64,000 bases of DNA from Betaproteobacteria bacterium (GTDB lineage Bacteria > Acidobacteriota > Terriglobia > Acidiferrales > UBA7541): the NCBI GenBank assembly GCA_903970165.1, contig CAJCHZ010000054.1, forward strand, positions 124,001 to 188,000, read 5' to 3'. A program made the translations under genes and the position numbers. The notes beneath the pieces were generated by a model. That model saw only the letters and a program-made list of their open reading frames with translations, searched no databases and had not been told where the DNA came from. Positions 9,704 to 18,503 of the stretch are shown piece after piece. How positions within the stretch are numbered: the first letter of the stretch is position 1; each line of letters starts with the position of its first letter.

Positions 9704-10672
9704 TCATGGCTTGCTTGTCGCAACATCGGCGGCGGGATCGCCTGAAGGACATTCAATGATTCTCTTCCAGCGTGCCAGTATCCCTTCACGAATGATGGTC
9801 GGGCCAAAATTTGCAGCTGCATATTCGGCGGCAAATCGATTGACGTCCAGCTTGCCGTCGCAGTGCAGGTCGTAGAGCCTCTGAATTTCTTCATAACCGC
9901 GGATTGCGTCGGGGGCTACCGTGCAGCCCGGAAACGGATATGTCCACAAAACGTGGCGCCCATGTGCCATCGCCTCAAGCGAAACAAATGCCAGCCCATC
10001 GTGCCGGGCGGGGCGCCAGAACACCGATGTCTCGCGGTAAAAAGGGTACAGGGAAGGAACGCGGCCATGCACCGTCACGTTTGCAGGCGCCTCTAGACTT
10101 TCTCCGGGCAGAATACCCACAACGTTAAACTTGATCTGGGGAAGCCTGCGCGCCACTTCAAAGAGATGATCTATGCCATAAAGTTCTACTTTCTTCGAGC
10201 TCGGCAGGTGGGCCAGCACGGAAAATTCCTTTGGCATGGGAGGTATCGAGCTAGGGATTTCAACCCATGTCGACGGAACGTATTCGCACTTCAGGCCCAT
10301 CGCCCGCACTTCATCGGCAAGCCAGGGCGACCCGGCCCAATGAATCCTTTCCACCACCCAGGGGTCAACGCGGCCCGCGTCATATTCCTTGCGAGCATTC
10401 AGAGTGTCGCTGCCGCACCAGAACATCACGACATTTTTCTTTTGAAGGAGACGGGCCATACCGAGAAACTTTCCCCGTGACACACGTCCGCCCCAGGAGT
10501 ACGCCAGATCGCAGCGCTGCAGATAAAACGTGGCGGGGATCTGCGCAGATAGCTCGTGAGGGCTAAAATGGCGGAACTCCCAACCAGGGGTGGCAAGGAA
10601 GCCGGGAAACCGCCGGCAGAAATAGACCAAGCCATGTAGGAGAATGCGGTAAGAAATCTCTTTTCTATGCAT
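9704..10672 (-). CDS. Short GT-B-type glycosyltransferase (tandem paralog 1)
   Basis: The paralog of 8738-9688: I-L-L-H-G-L-V-Y-F, G-S-D-T-L-N-A, W-R-P-A-R-H-D-G-L, E-A-M-A-H-G-R and Y-P-F-P-G-C align in the same order. I start it at the ATG at 10672 (M-H-R-K-E-I-S). The paralog's conserved block begins just after that point, and the 21 extra residues from 10735 look non-coding. This gives 322 residues, cytoplasmic. Gene duplication followed by divergence would give two transferases adding related sugars, or consecutive linkages, in one repeat unit. No strong Shine-Dalgarno is visible at the chosen start. Confidence 0.82.
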   Translation of the reverse strand: MHRKEISYRILLHGLVYFCRRFPGFLATPGWEFRHFSPHELSAQIPATFYLQRCDLAYSWGGRVSRGKFLGMARLLQKKNVVMFWCGSDTLNARKEYDAGRVDPWVVERIHWAGSPWLADEVRAMGLKCEYVPSTWVEIPSSIPPMPKEFSVLAHLPSSKKVELYGIDHLFEVARRLPQIKFNVVGILPGESLEAPANVTVHGRVPSLYPFYRETSVFWRPARHDGLAFVSLEAMAHGRHVLWTYPFPGCTVAPDAIRGYEEIQRLYDLHCDGKLDVNRFAAEYAAANFGPTIIREGILARWKRIIECPSGDPAADVATSKP

Positions 10673-10747
10673 CGACCGGGAAATACTGGAAAAGTTAGCG
10701 CCTAATCCAGACGCGACGCCCCAATGTGCTGCCAAATGGCAGCGGCA

Positions 10748-12442
10748 TTAATCGCCATAGGCTATGTGTGTCCTGGGTTTCGCTGGCGAAGCAGATTTCG
10801 ACAGTGCCGAAGCAGCATCCAAAGATAGAATCTCCCCCACATCTACAACTTCAAGAGGTTGCATTTCGGGCTGAAGTACGATGCCGCCGCTACTCTGCTG
10901 CAAGTAGCACTTGCCACAATCGGTGCAGTGCAGCCCCGCTCCGGAATCCTCGAGACGCGTTCCGCATTCGCAAACCCAGCCCGTTTGCCGAGCGGGCACG
11001 CCAACGACCATCGCGTGGGCGGGGACGTCTTTCGTAACCACGGCGCCAGCCCCCACGAAAGCGTATTCTCCGATCGTGTTACCGCAGACGATGGTGGAGT
11101 TCGCTCCCAGAGAGGCCCCACGCTTTACCAGAGTGCGTTTGTATTCTGATTTACGGTTCACGTGGCTACGGGGATTGATCACGTTGGTAAAAACCATAGA
11201 AGGGCCGCAGAAGACGTCGTCCTCCAACTGCACCCCGGTGTAAAGAGAAACGTTATTCTGAATCTTTACGTTGTTACCGATACAAACGTGGGGGGCCACA
11301 TTGACGTTTTGACCCAAACTGCAATTGGCGCCGATTTTGCAGTTGGACATGACGTGAGAAAAATGCCAGATCTTTGTGCCATCGCCGATTTCACAGGGTA
11401 GGTCGACATGGGCAGACTGGTGGACAAAATATTGCGGAGCTGTAGGAGCATGGAAAGAAACGGGCTGGCCATGGTCGCGAACCGACTGGCTAGCGGCATG
11501 GAGCACCTTAAGAACGCGCAAACCGCTTTCACCGTCGGTCTTGGGTTGACGGCGTTCGCGTACGCATTCAAGAAAGTGAGCACATTCGAGGCGTAGAGGT
11601 TCATCCTTCGCAAGTTGAACGACTTGACCCTCGGCGGGCCGAGCGACAGGCACGCGATTCACCCACTCGATGCGGTGAGGAAAGAGAGTCAGCTTGTTTT
11701 CGGGCTGGGTGTCGTCGAAGACAGCCATCTTCTGGTTCCCGACGATGACCAGTTTCTGTTCTTTAAAGGGATGGAGCCAACTAACAAAAATCTGCGCTTT
11801 GACGCCGCTCTTGAAACCGAGAATGGTTAGGGTAACGTCGGAGATGGGGTGATTCAGGTAACTGGCACCCTGAGCGGCCACGCTGGTGGGAGCTTCATCG
11901 AGGAGGTGAAGGACGGCTGCAATGTCGTGAGGGGCAAAGCTCCAGAGGATGTCTTCTTCCGTGCGAAGCTTACCCAGATTCAATCGCGAAGAACTGATGT
12001 ACTCCACACGTCCGAATTCGCCCACCTCGATCATGCGACGGAGTTCAACTATCGCGGGATGATAGTGGAGAAGATGCCCAACCATGAGAATGCGCGAATG
12101 CTTGCGCGCAATTTCGACGAGTTCCGCACCATCTTCCAGTTTGAGGGCAAGAGGTTTTTCCACGAAAACATCTTTGCCATGGAGCATAGCCTGCTTTGCG
12201 ATCTCAAAGTGTGCCGCAGCCGGGGCAGCGATGACCACGGCCTGAATTTCGGGCATACCAAACAGGTCCTCGAAACGACAGGTCGAAGGTACCGGGTAGG
12301 TGCGGCGCATCTCTTCAAGCGCGCGTTCATTTGTGTCGCAAATAGCCGCCAAGGCCCCCAGTTGATGAAAGTTGCGGATAAGGTTCTTGCCCCAATAGCC
12401 GCAGCCGATCACTGCGACACGAACAGATTCGAGATGATTCAT
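10748..12442 (-). CDS. Fused Gfo/Idh/MocA oxidoreductase and left-handed beta-helix N-acetyltransferase (WbpB-WbpD type)
   Basis: A 564-residue bifunctional protein. Residues about 1-340 form a Gfo/Idh/MocA dehydrogenase, with Rossmann motif [12 protein letters not shown] and catalytic-loop E-K-P-L-A. Residues about 345-500 are a hexapeptide-repeat acyltransferase ([21 protein letters not shown]), as in WbpD/WlbB. A short Cys-rich tail (C-E-C-G then C-T-D-C-G-K-C) looks like a zinc ribbon. In the WbpA-B-E-D-I pathway, WbpB oxidises C3 of UDP-GlcNAc-uronate and WbpD acetylates the new 3-amine. I use the ATG at 12442 because AAGGAGAT lies 4 nt upstream; the longer frame to 12466 has no such site. 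The 3-step logic is inferred. Confidence 0.9.
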   Translation of the reverse strand: MNHLESVRVAVIGCGYWGKNLIRNFHQLGALAAICDTNERALEEMRRTYPVPSTCRFEDLFGMPEIQAVVIAAPAAAHFEIAKQAMLHGKDVFVEKPLALKLEDGAELVEIARKHSRILMVGHLLHYHPAIVELRRMIEVGEFGRVEYISSSRLNLGKLRTEEDILWSFAPHDIAAVLHLLDEAPTSVAAQGASYLNHPISDVTLTILGFKSGVKAQIFVSWLHPFKEQKLVIVGNQKMAVFDDTQPENKLTLFPHRIEWVNRVPVARPAEGQVVQLAKDEPLRLECAHFLECVRERRQPKTDGESGLRVLKVLHAASQSVRDHGQPVSFHAPTAPQYFVHQSAHVDLPCEIGDGTKIWHFSHVMSNCKIGANCSLGQNVNVAPHVCIGNNVKIQNNVSLYTGVQLEDDVFCGPSMVFTNVINPRSHVNRKSEYKRTLVKRGASLGANSTIVCGNTIGEYAFVGAGAVVTKDVPAHAMVVGVPARQTGWVCECGTRLEDSGAGLHCTDCGKCYLQQSSGGIVLQPEMQPLEVVDVGEILSLDAASALSKSASPAKPRTHIAYGD

Positions 12443-12593
12443 GACGATCTCCTTGGGCCGAAACACCGATGCGGCAACCTATTAACAGCAAGATGACTCT
12501 CGCCAGTTAATAGATCGTTTCATTTAGATAATGATTTGAGATTCTTTTGGCACTCGGGGTTTATGCCGTTAAATCCCGGAATTGCGGCAACCA

Positions 12594-13664
12594 CTAAAAA
12601 AGATTCCCTGTGCCTACCCTATAGCCTAGACCGTAGATGGCCAAACCATTGACGGTAGCCATAGCGACATCGCCCAGGACCTTTAGCGTCTTCTTCGTGC
12701 CACTTTGCGGAACGAAGAGAATGTCATTCGGCGCTAGCAGGACATCAGTCTCCTTGCCAGCCATGATGCGATCGAGATCAACGAGGATTTCCCGACGGCC
12801 TTCCTGGCTGGTGGACTGGCGGACGATCAACCCCTTATGACCGGCGGCGAGGGGCAGTAACCCTTCGGCCAGAGCCACGGCTTGTACCGCCGAAACACCC
12901 GCGGAGGGATTGCTCATGACAAAACCTCCGGGCTTTGTGACCGCACCAACTACGTAAACGACTTCAGCAGGGGAAACGTTGACTACGTCACCGTTGCGGA
13001 CCTCAATGTTTGCGTCCGGTTTATCGCCCCGGGTGAGACTCGCCATGTTAATGATCTGCACGGAACCGACCGGCAAGCCAGTAGCTTCTGCGCTGGCTGA
13101 ACCGCGAACGACGGTCACGGTGCTGCCACCATTCGGAAGAGTTCCTCCTGCTAGCGAGATGGCTTCGAGGACGGAGGTGTGATGGTTCAGGCTATACACA
13201 GCGGGCTTGGTAACGAAACCGAGAACCGTGATGGTGCTCCCGTGGTATTCCTCGACAAACACGCTCACCCTGGGATCGCGGAGCTGATTGGAATCAATAA
13301 GCGTTTTCCGAATGGCTGACGATAGCTCGATTGAGGTAAGCCCTTCTGCCTGAATAGAACTGCTGGCCCCAACAATCTGAATCGCCCCGGTATCGCTGAC
13401 GCGGACCTTACCGCCGAATTCAGGCGCGTCGACAACGGTAACGCTGAGGATATCGCCTGGCCCAATTTTGTACTCCTCTATGGCGGGAATGGCAGGCTTG
13501 CTGGGTGAAGCCTGGGAGAATGAAGAGGTCGGGCAGATTGTCAGTGCAACGAGTGTCAGAAATGCGGGCATCAGGAAGTTGCAGAGTTTCGAATTCGATT
13601 TGCGAGGAAAGTTCAAGGTCGTTACCCCGTAGGCCAGAATTTCAGAAGATCGTGGATCATGCAT
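12594..13664 (-). CDS. Polysaccharide export outer-membrane protein (Wza-like, SLBB domains)
   Basis: A secreted or outer-membrane export subunit of about 356 residues. After a signal region (hydrophobic L-M-P-A-F-L-T-L-V-A-L, then A-Q/A-S-P near residue 50) comes the Poly_export domain (Y-K-I-G-P-G-D-I-L-S-V-T-V). Two SLBB-type beta-grasp domains follow (V-T-V-L-G-F-V-T-K-P-A-V-Y and V-Y-V-V-G-A-V-T-K-P-G-G-F). Proteins of this kind form the outer-membrane channel for capsule and exopolysaccharide. The start at 13664 overlaps the kinase stop by 8 nt, which suggests translational coupling. A longer frame from 13769 would overlap the kinase gene by 113 bp and is less likely. Context with Wzc supports the role. 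Confidence 0.88.
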   Translation of the reverse strand: MHDPRSSEILAYGVTTLNFPRKSNSKLCNFLMPAFLTLVALTICPTSSFSQASPSKPAIPAIEEYKIGPGDILSVTVVDAPEFGGKVRVSDTGAIQIVGASSSIQAEGLTSIELSSAIRKTLIDSNQLRDPRVSVFVEEYHGSTITVLGFVTKPAVYSLNHHTSVLEAISLAGGTLPNGGSTVTVVRGSASAEATGLPVGSVQIINMASLTRGDKPDANIEVRNGDVVNVSPAEVVYVVGAVTKPGGFVMSNPSAGVSAVQAVALAEGLLPLAAGHKGLIVRQSTSQEGRREILVDLDRIMAGKETDVLLAPNDILFVPQSGTKKTLKVLGDVAMATVNGLAIYGLGYRVGTGNLF

Positions 13665-16035
13665 GGGCACTGAACGCTCCGGGCTGGCTATTCTTGCCAG
13701 GAGGAGGTCCTCCGGGTGAACTCGGATAATGCCGTCCCCCGTACTTATTTTTTCCATGAGAGTAGCCATAAATGTAGTAATCGTAATCTGGAGACGAAAG
13801 GTCTATTCCGTTGAGGACGACGCCGGCAACCGAAGCACGCATTTCGCCAAGGATTTCCGTCGTTCTTTGTATCGCCCTTCGCGTAGTAATGCCATAGCGG
13901 CCAACGAGCACCACTTCGTCAGCGATAGAAGACAGGAAGCGAGCGTCCGAGAAGCGAATAACGGGAGGTGAATCGATCACCACAAACCTAAAATCCAACT
14001 TGATCCGATCCAGCAGAGCTTTCATCCACGGAGAGGAAAGCACGTCAGCAGGACTGCCGGGAACCACGCCGCAAGGGAGTACCGAAAGATTCTGGAGATC
14101 CGCAACACTGACAAGGGCTGATTCCAAGTCAATCCGGCCCTCTAAAACATCCGTAAGTGGCGCGCGCGCCTCAATCTTAAAGGCGCGGGCGGCACAGGGA
14201 TGGCGCAGATCGCCTTCAATCAGGCAAGTTCGACCAAGCTGTGCAAGGGCAACTGCAAGATTCACAGCTACGGTGGTCTTTCCTTCCCCCTCCGTCGACG
14301 AAGTGACCAGAATTACCTGTGGGGACTTCAACGCTCTGACATTGAGCAGTGCCGTGCGTAGATCGCGCATAGCCTCGGATTCCGCAGTAGGCGACTTCAT
14401 TATTTCTACTGCCCGATCATCTGAGTCCTTGGAAGACCACCAACTGGGCGATTTCCAAGAATCCCGGGAACCTGCTTCTTCCGTGAAGCTCGCCGCCGAC
14501 ATGGCCGGAAGAAGCGCCAGCGACGGCAACCCAGTCCATGACCGCACATCGTCGGGGGTGAGTACTGTGTTACGGAAACTCTCTCGCGCAAACGAAAGAA
14601 CCACGGCCAATAGGCAGCCCGCTAAAGCCCCCAGACCGATGATAAAGGACCGATGAGGTCCAGATGGCTTATGGAGATTCGTAGCCATGTCTACGACACG
14701 AATGTTGCTGGATCGCAATCCAGCGTAAATGCCCGCTTCCTGAAGGCGGCCCTGGAGTGTGTTGTAGAGGGCCGCGCTGGCATTGGCTTCTTCCTTCAGC
14801 ATGTGAAACGAGGTGAGCTGGGAGCTCTGGCTGGACATCTGGGAGAGCAGGCGTTCGCGTTCGACGCCCATCAGCTGTTCTCGATGGAGGGCCGCGGTGT
14901 AGGCGGCGCGAGTCCTCCCGATCGCGCGCATACGCTCTGCATCGATTTGCGTGGATACTTCTACCAGTTGGTCCTGGATTTTCTTGACGTTTACGTTGGC
15001 ATCGCCGTACACAGTCCTGGCTTGGGCCAGCTGCGTACGCAAATCCGTATAGTGCGCCATCAGATCTTGATAAAGCTTGTCGTCGTGCAGGGCGGGTATG
15101 GAGTCACTGTGGCCATCATCAACCATGCGGACAAAAGCCTCACTCTCAATACGGCTGGCTTGAGCTTCGCTTAGTTGGCGGTTGACTTCGTTCATCAGCT
15201 GAGACGTGGGCATGTCGCGATCGTCTACTTCCAGCAGCCCATGTTTTTTCTGATATTCGGCGACGGCTTGACCTGACTCTTGCACCTTCTTGCGCAGATC
15301 CTCAAGCTGTGATGAGAGCCATTCGGAGGCCTGCATGGTACTGGTGTAGCGCTGCCTGTAATTCTGGTCGATAAATTTCGTGACCAATGTGTTTGTAATC
15401 ATCTGTGCCGTGGCAGGGTCATTTGCCGAAAAGCTAAGCTCCACGAGGCGGGTATTGTGTACGGAACTTACGGACAGTTTCCTGCGAAACTGTTCTAAAG
15501 CGGCAAATTCGGCGGCAGTCAACGTGGCCAGGTCGATTTGCTCCTGCAATATCGAGAGTTGGCCAGGAGCAGAATGGAAACTTGGGCCGTTTGTATCTGC
15601 CCGGAACTCTTTGATGAGCCGCTCGTTGACGAATTCTGGGTTCCGGTCCAGATGCATTTCCCGGATTACGCTCACGGCCAAAGCGTCGCTACCCAGAATT
15701 TGCACCTGGGTTTCTACGTACTCTTGATTCATATTGTCGGCAGGGATAGTCGAATCGATTTCGTGCAGCGTATTGATTCCGCTGCTGGGAGGAGCGACTT
15801 CGAGAAGTGCCGCCGGCCGGTAAAAATCCTTCAGCCCAAGAGCGTATACAAGACCAGCGCCTGTGACGATGCTAGCCACAAGCAGGGCAAAGCGAGCATG
15901 CTTGCGGAGAATCCTTAAGACCTGCTCCCAGGTGTAGTTGTGCTCCTGATAGGCAAACGCATCCGGTCGCGGGGTAAGGCTGAGCTGCCCCGCCGCGCGG
16001 AACGGTGTCAGTTCATCGTGGCCATTAGTAGACAT
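13657..16035 (-). CDS. Wzc-type polysaccharide co-polymerase/BY-kinase
   Basis: A 792-residue inner-membrane protein. The N-terminal Wzz domain has transmembrane segments near residues 45-65 and 450-470, with a long periplasmic coiled-coil between them. The cytoplasmic CpsD/CapB tyrosine-kinase domain carries Walker A S-S-T-E-G-E-G-K-T-T (about 578-590), Walker A' L-I-E-G-D-L-R-H-P and Walker B V-V-I-D-S-P-P. The tail has a tyrosine cluster (Y-D-Y-Y-I-Y-G-Y) that is normally autophosphorylated. Such proteins set polysaccharide chain length and couple polymerisation to export through Wza. Walker A' has E-G-D where many kinases have D-A-D or D-x-D, a mild deviation. It is the second gene of the operon, 26 nt after the NusG-like gene. 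Confidence 0.92.
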   Translation of the reverse strand: MSTNGHDELTPFRAAGQLSLTPRPDAFAYQEHNYTWEQVLRILRKHARFALLVASIVTGAGLVYALGLKDFYRPAALLEVAPPSSGINTLHEIDSTIPADNMNQEYVETQVQILGSDALAVSVIREMHLDRNPEFVNERLIKEFRADTNGPSFHSAPGQLSILQEQIDLATLTAAEFAALEQFRRKLSVSSVHNTRLVELSFSANDPATAQMITNTLVTKFIDQNYRQRYTSTMQASEWLSSQLEDLRKKVQESGQAVAEYQKKHGLLEVDDRDMPTSQLMNEVNRQLSEAQASRIESEAFVRMVDDGHSDSIPALHDDKLYQDLMAHYTDLRTQLAQARTVYGDANVNVKKIQDQLVEVSTQIDAERMRAIGRTRAAYTAALHREQLMGVERERLLSQMSSQSSQLTSFHMLKEEANASAALYNTLQGRLQEAGIYAGLRSSNIRVVDMATNLHKPSGPHRSFIIGLGALAGCLLAVVLSFARESFRNTVLTPDDVRSWTGLPSLALLPAMSAASFTEEAGSRDSWKSPSWWSSKDSDDRAVEIMKSPTAESEAMRDLRTALLNVRALKSPQVILVTSSTEGEGKTTVAVNLAVALAQLGRTCLIEGDLRHPCAARAFKIEARAPLTDVLEGRIDLESALVSVADLQNLSVLPCGVVPGSPADVLSSPWMKALLDRIKLDFRFVVIDSPPVIRFSDARFLSSIADEVVLVGRYGITTRRAIQRTTEILGEMRASVAGVVLNGIDLSSPDYDYYIYGYSHGKNKYGGRHYPSSPGGPPPGKNSQPGAFSAHA

Positions 16036-16061
16036 ACATTACGTACCATTTCATCTTCCAC

Positions 16062-16682
16062 TCACTTATTTGGGGAAACCCCTGCAGCAAGGCCGGCACG
16101 GGAGGAATTTACGCGCATAGATGTATCGATGGCCGGCTTACCGGGCAGATGCACACGCTTCAGATTGCAGAGTTCCACTTCAATCGAAACCGATTTCTGT
16201 AAAAGCTCAACGTTTATGACCACTCGATACTGATTCTTGAAGCGATCCAATATTCCAGTCACGTGCTGAAGTGGCCCCGCGCATATTTGAACTCTATCCC
16301 CAGAAGTCAAGTACGGATGAGCTTGCACCGGAAGGCCCGAAGCGACCAGCCTACGAACGGACTCCATTTCCTCGGGAGGAATCGTATTGGCTTTTCCCTG
16401 GCTTTCCACAAGAAAGAAAATACCGGGTGTATTCAAAATCTTCCATTTGTCCTCCAGATTGGACTGGATGAACAAGTAGCCGGGGAAAATCGGCTCCGAA
16501 AGTGTTTTATAACGATCCTTCCAGCGATGAACTACCTTTTGCAATGGAAGCAATACTTCGACCCCCTTGCGCTGGAGGAGTTCGGCAGCTTTTCTTTCAT
16601 GCTGGTGCTTTACATAAGCGGCATACCAGCCGAACGTGCCTAACCCCGCTGAGGAGTGGGGCAAATCAGCAATGCTTTGCAT
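16062..16682 (-). CDS. NusG-like transcription antiterminator (RfaH/UpxY/LoaP type)
   Basis: A 206-residue NusG paralog. The NGN domain is at about residues 17-115 (W-Y-A-A-Y-V-K-H-Q-H-E-R-K-A; F-P-G-Y-L-F-I-Q). A KOW region follows, with S-G-D-R-V-Q-I-C-A-G-P-L-Q-H-V-T-G-I. Specialised NusG paralogs at the head of long polysaccharide operons travel with RNA polymerase and suppress termination and polarity. It is the first gene of the minus-strand exopolysaccharide operon. GGAGG lies about 10 nt before the ATG. The C-terminal 40 residues beyond KOW are an unusual extension. I found no ops-like recruitment sequence upstream. Confidence 0.88.
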   Translation of the reverse strand: MQSIADLPHSSAGLGTFGWYAAYVKHQHERKAAELLQRKGVEVLLPLQKVVHRWKDRYKTLSEPIFPGYLFIQSNLEDKWKILNTPGIFFLVESQGKANTIPPEEMESVRRLVASGLPVQAHPYLTSGDRVQICAGPLQHVTGILDRFKNQYRVVINVELLQKSVSIEVELCNLKRVHLPGKPAIDTSMRVNSSRAGLAAGVSPNK

Positions 16683-17054
16683 GCAGCTTCGCCCTCCGGC
16701 TTACAGGCGTATTTCCCTGGCCTATAAATTTGAAAATTGGGTTGGGACCAGCTTCCGATTTTGCCTCGATAGAACTGCGAAATCAGAGTGGGTGAGCGCG
16801 ACACTAAGCCTCACTTGTTAGAGGAAAATAACAACGGGATGAATACTGTTGTTCACAATTGGATCATCCCTGTGGGGCAGCTGGGCTAAAAGAAAAGATC
16901 TCTCACGCTGCAGGGTCACTGAACAATGCTAACGCCAGCCTATCCGACTCCCCAACTCTATCGTAAGATTGCAACGAAGAAGGCGAGCCTTGCGCCTTGG
17001 AGCATACCTGGGAAGAAAAGGGGAAGTTTAACGCGGGAAGGAAGTCAATGTTGC
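16683..17054. other. Leader/promoter region of the NusG-led operon, no gene seen
   Basis: This 372-bp non-coding stretch lies between the GNAT-like gene and the NusG-like gene, both on the minus strand. A small inverted repeat (AAGGCG/CGCCTT around 16980-17000) has no U-tract and is not a convincing terminator. I searched by eye for an ops/JUMPStart core and did not find one. A long leader here would fit antiterminator control, but nothing specific is visible. Confidence 0.4.
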
Positions 17055-18110
17055 TCAAGGGTCGAAACAAAAGTGCGTATCGCTCATCCTCCAAACACAC
17101 GGTTCCAGGTAAGTTGGAAATTCCTTGTGAACCATAACGATGCGAGTTCGGCGCGCGCACAAAAAGCCTAGGCCGCGCAGTTCCGCCACGAGTTCCTCGG
17201 CCAATCTGCCTGAATCATATACCGCCCATCGGATACCAATCGCTTGGTCTGTCCGGACTTGCTCCAGCAATCCATGGATAACTGGTTGGACCGATTTCAC
17301 GGAGCTCAGGTGATATTGGCAAACTCGAAGGTAGCGGTCCGCGCGGCCGCGCTTAACTATTAGATAGTCCAGGGGTGCTTGCTCCAGCACGTATAAGATG
17401 TACTGCTCCGGTATGAATCGCCAACAGATGGATTCCTTCTCCTCATAAAAAGAGAGCTGCGCAGGATCGAAGCAAAGTGCTTTAGAGCCTATTGCAACTG
17501 CGCGTAGGCCATGATTCGAACGCGTAAAGGGCCGCCGAACCGCCCATAATGCCTTTTGTGCGATGCCAACTCCTAACAAGGCAGCTCGCTGCTTGAGCTC
17601 GAGATTTGGCGTATGCCTCGCCGCGGCTATGGGGTTGCGCACCAGGAGGCACTCACGGAGTGGAAACTCGGCCGGCCGGAGGCCCACTTTGCGGGTGAAA
17701 ATCTGATTTTTCTCGTTTGTGGACGCAAATATCGGCTCAAATCCTTGCTTAATACAATGCTGAAACAGGAGATCGAGCAAAATAATGAACGTGGGCCGGT
17801 TCACATCTTCCATGCCCTTAATCTTGACCTTCCGGAAATCTTCGTGAACAAAAGAGTATTCGGACATTCCCGACATCAAATATCTGTCACGAAAGCCAGC
17901 GCGAATCGGCAATACGGAAGTGTGCCCGACAATCCTGGCATCATCTGTCTCAAGAATGGCATGCCAGGCTGGACCTTCCGGGCTATCCTGCACCCAGCGC
18001 AGAAATTCCTTCCTTGGAATACCGGCCCCCGTAAGGCGGTTATACTCGGAAAGAATGACGGAGTACTCCTGTTCCCCAAGAGGTCCACGAACGATACGCA
18101 TATTCAACAT
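17055..18110 (-). CDS. GNAT-like acyltransferase
   Basis: A cytoplasmic protein of 351 residues. The N-terminal half resembles a GNAT fold: L-R-W-V-Q-D-S-P, then H-T-S-V-L-P-I-R, M-S-E-Y-S-F-V-H-E-D-F-R-K and G-F-E-P-I-F-A-S-T-N. V-H-E-D-F-R matches the beta4-alpha3 region, where acetyl-CoA binds. The C-terminal half is not recognised. I use the ATG at 18110; the longer frame begins with TTG. It could acylate an amino sugar or an aminoacyl precursor for the polysaccharide, consistent with its place between the two arms of the cluster, but the substrate is inferred. It may share the operon promoter or be transcribed alone. Confidence 0.7.
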   Translation of the reverse strand: MLNMRIVRGPLGEQEYSVILSEYNRLTGAGIPRKEFLRWVQDSPEGPAWHAILETDDARIVGHTSVLPIRAGFRDRYLMSGMSEYSFVHEDFRKVKIKGMEDVNRPTFIILLDLLFQHCIKQGFEPIFASTNEKNQIFTRKVGLRPAEFPLRECLLVRNPIAAARHTPNLELKQRAALLGVGIAQKALWAVRRPFTRSNHGLRAVAIGSKALCFDPAQLSFYEEKESICWRFIPEQYILYVLEQAPLDYLIVKRGRADRYLRVCQYHLSSVKSVQPVIHGLLEQVRTDQAIGIRWAVYDSGRLAEELVAELRGLGFLCARRTRIVMVHKEFPTYLEPCVWRMSDTHFCFDP

Positions 18111-18503
18111 CTGAAAAGAGAACCTTCCTAACAAAACGTTGTTACACAAAATCTCAGGCTGTCACATACATGCCGCACAGCGCGCATCCGGGACCGACAA
18201 GCCGCTTAAGCTCGTCCGTACGATAGGCGGTCCACATTAAGCGCGGGTTACTTGCTGATGAAACCGGTGGAATGGCCATCTCGGTTTGTCCCTGCGTTCG
18301 AAGGTTGTCAGAACGTTCATTCGCATGTCACCCCGTTTTAATGCGATGCCCGTATAGTCCCCAAATTCACGACAGGCGCAGCTTTCCTTGTCTGCTGGTT
18401 CGACAGTTTACAGACGGTAAGCTCCTGAGCTAGACAGGCAAAATGTAATTCACAGGCGTTAGCTTGCCCATTTTCGGTACCACCACCCCGGAGCCCCTAG
18501 GGA
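18111..18503. other. Divergent promoter region of the two polysaccharide arms, no gene seen
   Basis: This 393-bp gap lies between the leftward GNAT-like gene and the rightward asnB-like gene, so it must contain the promoter of the plus-strand arm. It may also hold one for the minus-strand arm. No clear palindrome, riboswitch-like structure or sigma-54 element is visible to me. Confidence 0.4.
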
